64,000 nucleotides of DNA from Drosophila persimilis (lineage: Eukaryota > Arthropoda > Insecta > Diptera > Drosophilidae). The stretch lies in assembly GCF_003286085.1 (NCBI RefSeq), contig NW_020825340.1, forward strand, positions 930,001 to 994,000, in the 5' to 3' direction. The position numbers and the translations under genes are program-made. Under the pieces are notes generated by a model that had not been told where the DNA came from, did not search any database, and saw only the letters and a list, made by a program, of their open reading frames with translations. Shown one piece after another: positions 10,137 through 20,596 of the stretch (position 1 is the first letter of the stretch; each line of letters begins with the position of its first letter).

Positions 10137-13004
10137 ATGGGCGTGAAGAAGCATATCAGCGAGACACCTTGTAAGTAACGCTATCCCCATTTTTGGTGGG
10201 TGCCGTTTGGGGTATATGTATGCATTTAGCAAGCTGCCAAACTGCTTGCAAATACACAAGAAAATACGAATTGAAGACAAAGCGTAGGCGAACCAAAGCA
10301 AAAGCAACAACAAATTAATAAGTATTTTGTCTTTACGCCGACGCAAGGTATACCTTTTAACATATCTAGTACTCCAGTTATGAAATTTACTTGATAATTC
10401 CAATAATTAATTACTCGAATTGTATGGTGAAAGATATTAGTTATTTAAAAAATTTCCATTTTACATGTTTTCTTGGGCTCAGAGTATTCAATATTATGTT
10501 GCTTCTAACAAAAAAATGCAACTTTGCCTCCAGCTAGGGTATCCCAATTACATATGTATTTAACTAAAAATATCCAAATGCTAGCCAAACGACGTCGAAA
10601 ACGACGCTGTACGAAGGCAGCGCAGCGGGTCACGCAGCTCATTCAAGGTCGCCCTCTTTCTCAAGTGGATTTTTGGTGCTGTTGCATCATTACAGACGCT
10701 CGTTCGGTCGCTCAGCTGAGCGGCTGGCTGCGCACGCTCACTTGTTGCGATGTCTCTCTCTCTCTCTCTCTCTACTATAGTGTTGACATTCACGAAGCTG
10801 GGCGCAAACAGCGAGAGAGGGAAAATTGGGTCAACATTAGTGAATTTAGTTTTTAATTTATTTTATGCCAAATTCGTTGCTTCACCTTTGGTTTTTGTGA
10901 TTGTTTGTTTGCCAACTCTTCTGCTTTCCTCACTCATCCTCTGATTATCTCTTATCTCTCTCTCTCCTCTCCCGCAGTAAGCAAATCGAACTCTGTGGAC
11001 TTGTATAGACCGCCAGCACTTAGGAAGAACAGCAGCAGCGAAGAGACAGCTGCATCGAACGAAACGCCAGCAGAGACAGCTGCAGGAACAGAAATATCGA
11101 ATTCTACTTCCAAAGAATCACCGAGCAGGTGGATAATCTCACTTTTATATGTTAGTTGTACAGCCGAACCAATGCATGAGGAAAAAATGTTACTTTGATC
11201 ATTATATCTGTTAGAGGTTTCACTGTACAATTGACGAAATTCTTTTGTATACTAATCGATTAGCCGTTCATTTTATCGCCTCTGTTTTGGCTTTCTGCTT
11301 CTTAGAGAGCAACAGTCCACTCGACGTGAACGCCGCCCCGACCGAGCTGTATATGTGCCAAGGGCACGACGCAGTCAAACTACACCACCGACAACCACAA
11401 CAACCAGCAGCTCAGCGACAGCGACATCAGCAGCAACTAAAACGACTGCGGCGCCAAGCGCATTACCAGTGGAAGCAGCGCCAGTTGCAGAAGCAAAAGT
11501 AAACCCGTCCAAACCAGACGACGGCAACAGTCAGCAGAAGCTCACGAAGAAACCCAAGTCGCATCGGGAGCGTAAGGAACGTAGCAAGAAATTGATATCG
11601 GCAACGGAAAAACCCACTGAAACAGAGGCGGAGGCAGCTACGGTGCTTGTGATATCGGGCAGCGGGACTGAAGTGAGAACTGAAAACGAATCGAACCAAG
11701 ACAGCACCGGCAACTGTGATAAGGAGGTGAGTGTTGCAAGAATGGAGTAGGAGTCATTGCACCGCTAACCATTTCACGTATCCACACACAGATCATGAGC
11801 AGCGGCCAGCGTACAAAGCCCGTCAGTGGTAGCAAAGCCAACAGCAATGGAAAACAGCACCCGCCGCCATTGCGAATCGAGGATGTGGCGGCATCCCGGA
11901 CCAACAATGCAGAGGAAGCTGCCAAATGTGATAATGATGAGCGCGAGCTGCAGCGAGCCTCGAAGGTAAGTCGATCTCCGAGAGTAAAGTCTGAACCCCT
12001 CGAATATCTGTCGACGTACTTGTGCAGGAAATCAATCGCAGCAATCGACGCATCATGAAACAAACCTTTGTTTCGGATGTGCTGGAGATACCCGAGAAGA
12101 TCGAGTTGGTCTCCAAGGCAGCCACTCGGGCAACAGCGACAGCAAAACCACCTGGAGGCAGCACCACCGAAGATGACGATGAGGAAGAAGAGGATGACTG
12201 GGAGAATATGTTTGATGAGAGCGGCGACTGTCTGGATCCGAAGATTCTCCAAGAACTGAACGATTCTGTGGGCAAGTGCAAAATAGAGCTGCCCAAGATG
12301 GACTACACCGTGAGTAGAGTTAAACCTTTCCCGGAATCCATTTATATTCTGAAACGTGGATTTGGTCCCGCCAGGTGTTTCACATCAAGCAGTCCCTACT
12401 AAACGACGAGGAGTTCCCTCACGTGCTGGAGGTGTCCAATTTTCCAGTGGAGTTCAAAACGCCCGACCTGCTCATGCTCTTCTCGCAGTACAAAGGCAGT
12501 GGCTTCGATATAAAATGGGTAGATGATACCCACGCTTTGGCTGTGTTTAGCAGTTCCCGCATTGGTGGGTATTTGAAATGCTCTTTTCCCAATTCAAGAT
12601 TCTATGTAACATTCTATGCAATCCGTCCATTCATTCTCTGCACAGCTGCTGAGGTGTTAACAATGGGACATCCATTTGTGAAATTAAAGCCGCTGGCCGA
12701 GGCCACACTCGAATCGCGAGTCAAGGCCAAGAAGGCCGGTGCCGTCTCACTGCAACCATATCGCCAGCGTCCGGAGACATGCACGGCCTTGGCCCGACGT
12801 CTAGTATCCGGAGCCTTGGGAGTGAAACTGGCAACAGCGCCGGAGGAGCGTGAGAACGAGAGGCGTGTTCTACGTGAAGCCAAAGGTGGGGTCGCGCGTT
12901 AACAAGTGCCCGCCGAATGATGGTCTCATCCAATCTGTGTTTATTCCATTGCAGAACGTAAACTTTTAGCTGCCAAACAGCGCGATGAGGTCTGGGAGAG
13001 CTAG
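10137..13004 (+). CDS. R3HCC1/R3HCC1L-like RNA-associated protein
   Basis: Eight coding exons assembled by phase: 10137-10170, 10978-11128, 11306-11726, 11792-11965, 12028-12309, 12375-12564, 12646-12885, 12955-13004, giving 513 residues. Diagnostic pieces are an N-terminal [12 protein letters not shown], the basic motif [17 protein letters not shown] at about residues 68-84, a Thr/Ala-rich linker, an acidic patch before [14 protein letters not shown] (about 310-335), and a C-terminal RRM-like fold (about 360-445) with the [15 protein letters not shown] signature, then a basic coiled tail. This architecture matches R3HCC1L, reported to associate with the exon junction complex; molecular function is poorly known. 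No R3H domain is present. A polyadenylation signal lies at 13417-13422. Confidence 0.85.
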
Positions 13005-14156
13005 GCCAGGGTGCTGAGAAGCACGGTGCATTTTTTCTCACATGCGCAACGCATGCTCCAATCAGCGATAAGAATAACACTGCAACAAATACCAGCAACC
13101 AACCAACCATAACTCCCACAAAAAGTTTCTCAATCAAAGGTTTAGCAATATTAGAGTAATATCGACAAGCTCAGCAATAATGTACTTTTAATGATCGCTT
13201 TTTGTGCAATTAATGCAGATTTTTGCTCAATTTGTTGTAGTTTGTAGTTTGTGCCCATAACGCATGATGTATCGTCTAGATCTTAAGAGAGATACATACA
13301 TATATTATATATTTATTGGTCGTAGCAAGTAAAAAATGCATAGAAACATGTGCTCTGTTTTAACTCCAGGCATACACTTTAATTTATAAGCGCAGCAATT
13401 TATATAAATATATTTTAATAAAGTTTATATCTTGTAAGTACAATAAAAAATAACTATTCAATTATTTTAATTGCAATTGATGGAATATAGCTACCTACCT
13501 ACACTGCTTCATACCTATGCACCAACCGAATATACTCTTCTACTGGGTATGAAACCGCAAACATCGACAGTGTTGTAAAGCGTTGCGAACCAGAAGAACA
13601 ACAAGCCGGCATTCAGTTTGGTTCACAAAACAGAAGAGTTAATTATAGCATTTAAATAGGAAACAGCTGCCTGTTGTGTGTGAGTTTATTGTCAAACAAA
13701 ATTATTTTTACAGACTACAAAATGTACTGATAAACAGGGAGAGCTGAGTGAATATAGAAGCTGCATGGATATTTTCGCTTTCGTTGCTGCTTCGACTTCG
13801 TTTCATTCAATTACACACTGACAACCATAAAATATATTGCCAGCCAGGCCATTGGATTGATAAGCATTGAATTGTGCTTATCATTACGGAAGCGATACCA
13901 ACAACAAGTGAACGGGTTGCGTTGTATGTGCCGCATTATAGCGAAGAACTAGACTTATTGAAAGACAAATACATCGAAATTTTGACTGCGTGGCCGCGAA
14001 CTGTGTTGGTGTGAGTGTGTGTGTGTACATGTGCCACGATTTGTGGGTGCGTCCCCTTCTGCTAGCGGGGAGGCGTTGCGTGTCGGTAATAATAGTATCA
14101 ACCGAAACTAATCAAGCCTACGTGTATTTCATTTCAGAGAAGTTAGCGAGTGCAAC
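13005..14156. other. Jafrac2: 3' UTR of R3HCC1L-like gene and Jafrac2 promoter/5' UTR
   Basis: The AATAAA at 13417-13422 ends the upstream gene. A candidate initiator ATTCAGTTTGG lies at about 13611-13621. A CAG acceptor at 14135-14137, 20 nt before the Jafrac2 ATG, indicates a 5' UTR intron. Nothing coding was seen in between. Confidence 0.5.
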
Positions 14157-15078
14157 ATGTACAAGTACTTAGTCGTCCTACTACTGGCCGCTGCTATCGT
14201 CCTGGCCGCCAAGCCCGACGATGGCGAATCCTGCTACTCTTTCGCCGGTGGATCTGTGTATCCCGCAGAGGAGCCGAAGGGCGATCACCAGCTGCAGTAC
14301 ACGAAGGCAGTCAGTAAGTGTGGACCGACCTCATATGGCGCTTTTTATGGTACATTCATATTTTCTTTGCTTCCAAAATCAGTTTCGAAGCCAGCTCCTG
14401 CATTCGAGGGCACTGCTGTGGTGAACAAGGAGATCGTGAAGCTATCGCTCTCCCAATACCTGGGCAAATACGTAGTCCTGCTCTTCTATCCACTGGACTT
14501 GTAAGTAGAACTGGATCAGAACCTATTTGATACACTAAACTCTCCGATGTGTGTTTCCCCAGCACATTTGTGTGTCCCACGGAGATAATTGCCTTCTCGG
14601 ATCGAATTTCGGAGTTCCGTAAGATCAAGACTGAGGTGATTGCGGCCAGCGTAGACTCCCACTTTACTCATCTGGCCTGGATTAACACGCCACGTAAGGA
14701 GGGCGGCCTGGGCGACGTAAAGATCCCGCTACTCTCCGATTTGACGCACAAAATTAGCAAGGACTATGGCGTATATCTGGAGTCGAGTGGCCATGCGCTG
14801 CGCGGTCTTTTTATCATTGATCAAGCCGGCGTGCTGCGTCAGATCACGATGAACGATCTGCCTGTGGGCCGGTCGGTGGATGAGACCATACGCCTAGTCC
14901 AGGCATTTCAGTACACCGATACCCACGGCGAGGTTTGTCCAGCTGGTTGGCGACCAGGCGCCGATACGGTAAGCATTCATAAATTACCACATAAAACAGT
15001 GGATTGACTGGCTATTTGTGTTTGCAGATTGTGCCCGATCCAGAGGAGAAGACCAAGTACTTTGCTAAGAATAACTGA
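14157..15078 (+). CDS. Jafrac2: ER-secreted 2-Cys peroxiredoxin (Prx4 type)
   Basis: Exons 14157-14313, 14383-14500, 14563-14968 and 15028-15078 give 243 residues. A hydrophobic signal peptide (residues 1-18, [14 protein letters not shown]) targets the secretory pathway. The peroxidatic cysteine is Cys96 in FTFVCPTE and the resolving one Cys217 in [12 protein letters not shown] and the C-terminal YF motif, which make typical 2-Cys peroxiredoxins sensitive to over-oxidation, are both present. The enzyme reduces H2O2 and organic peroxides using thioredoxin-like donors; fly Jafrac2 resides in the ER and was reported to bind the apoptosis inhibitor DIAP1 after release. The second intron splits the FT in front of the catalytic loop. 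Poly(A) signal at 15291-15296. It converges on scramb2. Confidence 0.95.
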
Positions 15079-16021
15079 GGGGGGATCAACGAAGGATATA
15101 TTTTTCATTCCTACTACCCATACCCAAGCCGAAGCTCAGTTACATTCCAAATGTTCACGACTGACCGCAATCGAACAATAGACCCCGCATCGCACGAATC
15201 CTCTGTACATATGGCACCGGTCCGCGTTTGTTTTTTGTATAAAACATATTTTGTTTATTTTACAGATTCATACAGCATAACTGAGAGATAAATAAAATGA
15301 TGAAGTACATAAGTTATATGCAATGCAAGTGATGCAATAAGTAATGTGTGTGTGGCTCTAAACTAACGAAACCATAAATTTTAGAAAAAATTTTTCATAT
15401 ATCTGGAATAATGTTAACAATTCGATTTCCATTATGTTCATATAAAAATATTCGATAATATGTTGTGTGTCAAATTACAAATAGGTTAACCATTTAGTTA
15501 GGTACGCAATTGTTGCTGTTATTAAGTATTCCTGCTGTGCTCCGATCCGACCTTTGGGTAGAACAAAGCTATGTCGAGGTATATAGATTGGGGAACCGTG
15601 GGGGAACAACTAGGACGTCATAAGGCACTCGTTCTCGTTTTTGTTCGTGTGTGTGTGTTTCAGTGCTACAGATTTTGTGCGATTTAAATGCCAAGCCAGA
15701 AAAGGCAACGACTCAGCGGCATTTCAATTAAACATTGTGCGCGAGTACATACGATGTATGTATGCAAATCATTCCAATCCATTCCCTCAGAGGGGAGATT
15801 CCATTCACATCCAGTTTCGATTTACGCGGGAGATTCCAAGTTGATCAAAGAGTTGCACGTTCTCATATTCCCAGAAAATGCGGTTGGTTGCGATTAAGTG
15901 ATGTGTAAAAAAAACCCTAAATGCTATGACGATGCAACACGTCTAACCACTAAGCAGTCGGCAAATATAATGTGTGTGTGTGCGTGTGTGTTTGTCGATA
16001 CATCGAATTGTGGCATCAGGC
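15079..16021. other. convergent 3' UTRs of Jafrac2 and scramb2
   Basis: AATAAA on the plus strand at 15291-15296 serves Jafrac2. TTTATT at 15254-15259 is an AATAAA on the minus strand and could serve scramb2, so the two 3' ends may overlap by a few tens of bases. No coding sequence seen. Confidence 0.5.
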
Positions 16022-17386
16022 TTAGTGCTCGTAGTAGACCACATCCTAGAATGTACAGTATGGAGAGCATAAGACGAGGATAAACCACAGTAACATGACC
16101 GAAAGAGTACTTACAATCAGAAAGAGTGCTGCAAATATGAGGGCCTTCATGCGCACATCCAGATTCAGGGGAAACGTGACGCTAAAATAGTCTGCATCGG
16201 TGAACAGCTCTCTTCCCAGGCCCGACCACTGTTTGCTTATCTTTCCGATCTCCTCGTTATTGGCGCTCAATACCTACATAGTACAAATTATAATAGGCGT
16301 CTGATATTTTATGTTCCGCATTAATCGGGCATTCGCACAGACACACATACAGCATATAGACACTGATACACAAATGCAGTAAATATCTGAATTAATTGAC
16401 TCTCTTACGTACAGTCAGACATATCGCCATGACGTCATGACGGCCCTGACTGCAGTGGCTGTACCCCGATATTTACATACGTATGTCCATCTAGTATACG
16501 TACGCTTATGCTATGTATACACACAGTATGTACTATATATAGTGAGTGTGTGTGTGTGTGAATGTATACCCACTTGTTGGGCGGCGTGCTAACCTTGAAA
16601 TTGGTATCACTGAAGCACTTGCAGGGGCAGATGGGGCCCTCGATGTGCAAAACAGTATCGCCAAACGAGTTCTTGATGTTGAATTTTGGTCGTAGGAATG
16701 TGCAGACCTGCTCCACTGTTCCAATAACCTGTCCCGGCGGCGCCGACACCTCCACAGCGTTCAAGCAGTCAGGGAAGCAGCAAAGCAAATCGCAGCGAAA
16801 CGGACGGGTTAGGTGCAGTACCTCGTTCTGGAAGTTGTCCAGGATCTTCATCTCGAAGGGCCGCGCTCTGCCCAGCATGTTACGGGTACAGCAGTCGCTC
16901 TCCTCGTAAGCGAAATAAACATTCTGTCCCAGCGAATTTTTAATTTTGAAGCGGTTCTTCGTCTCGAAGCCGGTGAGGAGCTCCAGTTTTTCGATTTTCT
17001 GTGACACCAGCAATTGATCCAGAGCCGTCAGATATTCGAGTCCTTGGGGACAGTTGGGCATGCCCACGGGTATTGACATCCAGTTCTCTGCAATGGGGCG
17101 TAGTTCTTGATTATCTATACGCTATACTATATCCATATGCGTCAAACATTAGCATCAATTGCCGAAAACAGAAAATCAACATTTTTTAACACACGCCCAA
17201 ACACACAAACGCACAAATCTGTGCATGTATTGCAGCCTACGCATAGTTCATAGAAGAAAATAACGATATACACGCACCAGGTCCAGATGGTATCCTGACA
17301 GCATCTGCAGACGTGGGCTGACGCACCACAGTATCGTCCTGAGGAACGTCCTGAGGCACCTCCTTGTACTCTTTCATCTGCATCAT
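16022..17386 (-). CDS. scramb2: phospholipid scramblase
   Basis: Coding exons on the minus strand: 17386-17278, 17087-16594, 16273-16115 and 16045-16022, all consistent in phase, giving 261 residues. The short N-terminus leads into [20 protein letters not shown], the scramblase family opening. A cysteine cluster [11 protein letters not shown] is the usual palmitoylation site, and a second one is CPCKCF. The calcium-binding-like segment [23 protein letters not shown] is followed by the C-terminal membrane helix [10 protein letters not shown]. The last coding exon adds only DVVYYEH. Scramblases are plasma-membrane-associated and proposed to move phospholipids between leaflets in response to calcium. 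I choose scramb2 over scramb1 by locus; that is less certain than the family. Confidence 0.9.
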
Positions 17387-17429
17387 TTTCGTCGCTGCTG
17401 CAAACAAATTTTTAAGAATTCAGCGCAAC

Positions 17430-17454
17430 CAGTGTGACCGCGGATTTATCGATA
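17430..17454 (-). promoter_or_regulatory. scramb2: scramb2 core promoter: Motif 1 plus DRE
   Basis: On the minus strand a perfect DRE TATCGATA (17454-17447) is followed by a perfect Motif 1 CGGTCACACTG (17440-17430), 44 nt upstream of the ATG at 17386. This is the usual order for a fly housekeeping promoter, bound by DREF/BEAF-32 and M1BP. The same bases form the conserved end of the dispersed repeat family. Confidence 0.75.
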
Positions 17455-17560
17455 AGACGTACTGTTTTCTCCTTAGATATATACCAAAAGTACGTCACAA
17501 ATTTTAAATATACCGTAAATATACTGACAAATAATTCCATCCTATTCCTCGATTTTGAAT
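17430..17560 (-). repeat. dispersed AT-rich repeat, copy C (terminal fragment)
   Basis: It shares CAGTGTGACCGCGGATTT, ATATACC runs, AAATATACCGTAAATATACTGACAAAT and TTCCTCGATTTTGA with copies A and D, but is cut short and more diverged. A second partial terminus (AATGTGACCGCGGATTTG) lies at 17593-17610. Confidence 0.6.
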
Positions 17561-17608
17561 TCGGATGAATAGATATGGTGGCGAGAAAATCAATGTGACC
17601 GCGGATTT

Positions 17609-17965
17609 GTAAATGTGATTGTAAGCTTTTTACGTTTTCAGAGATTGGTTTCTGTTTTCTTTTGTGGTCCAGCGTATTTTAATGTATGGGTGCATGGGTA
17701 TGGGTATTACTGGCCGCTTCTGATATCGTGGGACAAGCGTCTTCAATAAGAGCCAACTCTAAAAATGCTAAAGTACAGGGTATGTGAGCATAGAAACCAA
17801 AAATAAAATAGTCCACAAATGCCAGCAACGTAATAATGGTGTACACCAATACATTAAAATCCTCTGGACCCTCAAGAGAAACAGGTAAAAAACGATACAC
17901 AAATTTCAGTTCTGGCGGCAGGCAATACTAATACAACACGCAAAGTACCCTATAATTAAAATTAC
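17609..17965. mobile_element. decayed palindromic Galileo-like remnant
   Basis: The left arm (17609-17725) aligns by eye with part of the Galileo inverted repeat at 18845-18985 (shared TGTGATTGTA, AATGTATGGGTGCA, ACTGGCCGCT) with internal deletions. The right arm (about 17895-17965) contains CAAATTTCAGTTCTGGCGGC and ACACGCAAAGTAC in the opposite orientation, matching the same segment of the inverted repeat. It appears to be an older copy of the same element. Confidence 0.55.
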
Positions 17966-18678
17966 ATTAAAAAAAAGGGTCAACAAAATATTAAATTTGT
18001 ACATGGTAACTACCTATTTACAAATCCGTTTTTCCATGAGTATGCAGAATTAAAGCCTTATGACACTAGACTTAGCTAACCTTGATGCGAAGAGAGAAAT
18101 GGCTTCAGAGAGAAAACCCAAAATTAGTGTTCTTAGCCGTCTCCAGACACGTCTGAAGAAATGAAGCAATATTTGTTATAGTTATTATATTTATTTATAT
18201 ATTTAGTTATATTTTCATGCACACACAGCCAGCCAGCCAGAAAAATTGCATCTGAAAAGTTTAACAATCGATCATTTCTGCCGCAGCGCCGCCACCAGCT
18301 TAACTGGAAATCCAAGCTGACGAACTATCTCTCTTTCTCTCTCTCACTGCATGCTTTACCAAATGAGGCTGTTTCTGTTTTTGCTGTTGGTCGATTAGCA
18401 AAGTCTATTGTCATATGGCCATTAAACTAAAACAGAAATGAATATGTAAGATATTAATTCCATGTTAAATGTAAAATACATGGGGAGCTACAAGCAGTGC
18501 TGCCAGAATTTCAGAGTCAATATAAGCTAGATTCGAAAAATATATCTGCAAAATATGGGTAAAACCGAAAAAATAAGTTAAAAATGACGCATCGAAATAT
18601 AGCTTAAAGTCTTGAAAAATACACTCAAGTCGGAATTTGAGCTGCGCTCAAACCCAAGAGCGTGATTGCGTTTTGTAC

Positions 18679-18685
18679 GTACTAC
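18679..18685. repeat. Galileo target-site duplication, left (GTACTAC)
   Basis: A 7-bp direct repeat identical to 20590-20596, immediately outside the element's inverted repeat. Confidence 0.85.
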
Positions 18686-20589
18686 CACTAACCATACAGT
18701 ATATAGATGTGCCAGTTCATACAACGAAAGTGTCACACACCGGCTTGCGCTATCCGTACCCCAGAGTGACGTCATCATGAGAGAGAGAGCGCAGAGAGAA
18801 CATCTTTGCATGTGTTAGTACACACGCAATATGTTTCGACAAAAATATGTGATTGTATGTTTTTTCAGATTTTTTGAACTCTCTCAGGTCTGATCTGTTT
18901 TGCCACCAGCATGTTTTAGTGTATGGGTGCACATGCATTCTCACGTACTTTGCGTGTGTGTGTTTACTATTGCTGGCCGCTAGAACTGAAATTTGAGTTT
19001 GGTTCTTGTTTCGGGTCTTTTGATGGACTGACCTACCGCCACAAAATAAATGAAGAATGGGCAGGGGGTGGGGGTATGGTACACTAGGGCGCGGGAAACA
19101 AAATAAAAGCTGTTATTTGTTTGATTTATACCACAAAATATAAAATATTACAATAATATAATTACACATTTATTTCCTTATTTTAAACAGGTTGATTATA
19201 AATTATACAAATTATGCAAACGCCGTCGGTTCTCGACGTTTTGTTTATATCAAAGACTTTACAATACCAAAGACTATACAATACCAAGATGTTGCATGAG
19301 CGACCAAAAAGCTGTTCTATGGCGGGTCCTCACATTAGAACCCAAAAGGCACGAGGGAGCGCGCGGGGTTTCAATTCCCTTTTCGCTTGTACTTCGTCTC
19401 TACCGCGACCCCGCTGCCCATCGGTTTCGTCTGTTCGGCAATTCTGGACTCTCGAGCCTCAGCACCGTCGAAGCGGTGGTCGCGGATCGCCGATGTCTTT
19501 GGAGCGGCACAGTGGGAAAATTCGATTGGAAAATTCTCTATTAGAATTTATCTAAAGCACTCATAAAATTTTTTTACTATTTCGGCTGAGTCCCACTGTG
19601 CCGCGCCAAAGTCATCAGCGACCACGCTGCCCTACGGTTTCAGCACGCAGACGATTCATATTTTGTTTTTGTATTCTTTCTCTCGAGACACACCGACTCG
19701 ACGCTGACCGGGCAGCAGTAATTTTGAAAACCCTCATGCAATATACGAATGTAATAAACTTTAATATTTATGTGCATATGTATGTACATAAGATATTTTA
19801 TAATTGAATTAGAAAATTTATGGGTATTGTCCATGAGAGTATTCAAGGTGCGACCGGCATCTAAATTTGTACTTTGCAGATTCCCGTCGGAAAGCGCGCG
19901 ATTGACAATTGATTTGACATATACATATGTAAAACCAATTCCATTTATATTTATGCATATTTATTTAAGTATATATATATATTTTCTTATATTGTATATT
20001 TAGATACATCATTGTTTTAGTTATAATAAACAAAAACGTCGAGAACCGACGGCGTTTGAATAATTTGTATAATTTATAATCAACCTGCTTAAAATAAGGA
20101 AATAAATGTGTAATTATATTATTGTAATATTTTATATTTTGTGGTATAAATCAAACAAATAACAGCTTTTATTTTGTTTCCCGCGCCCTAGTGTACCATA
20201 CCCCCACCCCCTGCCCATTCTTCATTTATTTTGTGGCGGTAGGTCAGTCCATCAAAAGACCCGAAACAAGAACCAAACTCAAATTTCAGTTCTAGCGGCC
20301 AGCAATAGTAAACACACACACGCAAAGTACGTGAGAATGCATGTGCACCCATACACTAAAACATGCTGGTGGCAAAACAGATCAGACCTGAGAGAGTTCA
20401 AAAAATCTGAAAAAACATACAATCACATATTTTTGTCGAAACATATTGCGTGTGTACTAACACATGCAAAGATGTTCTCTCTGCGCTCTCTCTCTCATGA
20501 TGACGTCACTCTGGGGTACGGATAGCGCAAGCCGGTGTGTGACACTTTCGTTGTATGAACTGGCACATCTATATACTGTATGGTTAGTG
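18686..20589. mobile_element. Galileo-type transposon (P superfamily), non-autonomous, long inverted repeats
   Basis: A 1.9-kb palindromic element. The left arm starts CACTAACCATACAGT at 18686 and is mirrored nearly perfectly by the right arm ending at 20589; each arm is about 565 bp (18686-19250 and 20025-20589). It is flanked by identical 7-bp direct repeats GTACTAC at 18679-18685 and 20590-20596. Their reverse complement GTAGTAC is the target-site consensus I recall for Galileo. The arms are almost identical, as expected for a recent copy or gene conversion. The middle 0.77 kb has no transposase frame, so it must be mobilised in trans. It sits between scramb2 and the ankyrin gene. Confidence 0.85.
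19390..19725. repeat. inner imperfect inverted repeat inside Galileo
   Basis: Two GC-rich arms face each other around an AT-rich loop. The left arm ends with GGAGCGGCACAGTGGGA (about 19500) and the right begins with TCCCACTGTGCCGCGCC (about 19590). Upstream of these, GTGGTCGCGGATCGC pairs loosely with the reverse of GTCATCAGCGACCACG. It is either the inner part of this Galileo family or a nested foldback element. Confidence 0.5.
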
Positions 20590-20596
20590 GTACTAC
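20590..20596. repeat. Galileo target-site duplication, right (GTACTAC)
   Basis: The partner of the copy at 18679-18685. Removing the element and one copy would leave one continuous target site. Confidence 0.85.

Noticed and set aside
10137-10178. Reading the first R3HCC1L-like exon through as a short separate frame
   Set aside because: A perfect GTAAGT donor at 10171 and in-phase continuation at 10978 explain it as an exon.
18750-18944. 64-residue frame repeated identically at 20331-20525
   Set aside because: Both lie in the inverted repeats of the Galileo element; identity reflects the arms, not a gene pair.
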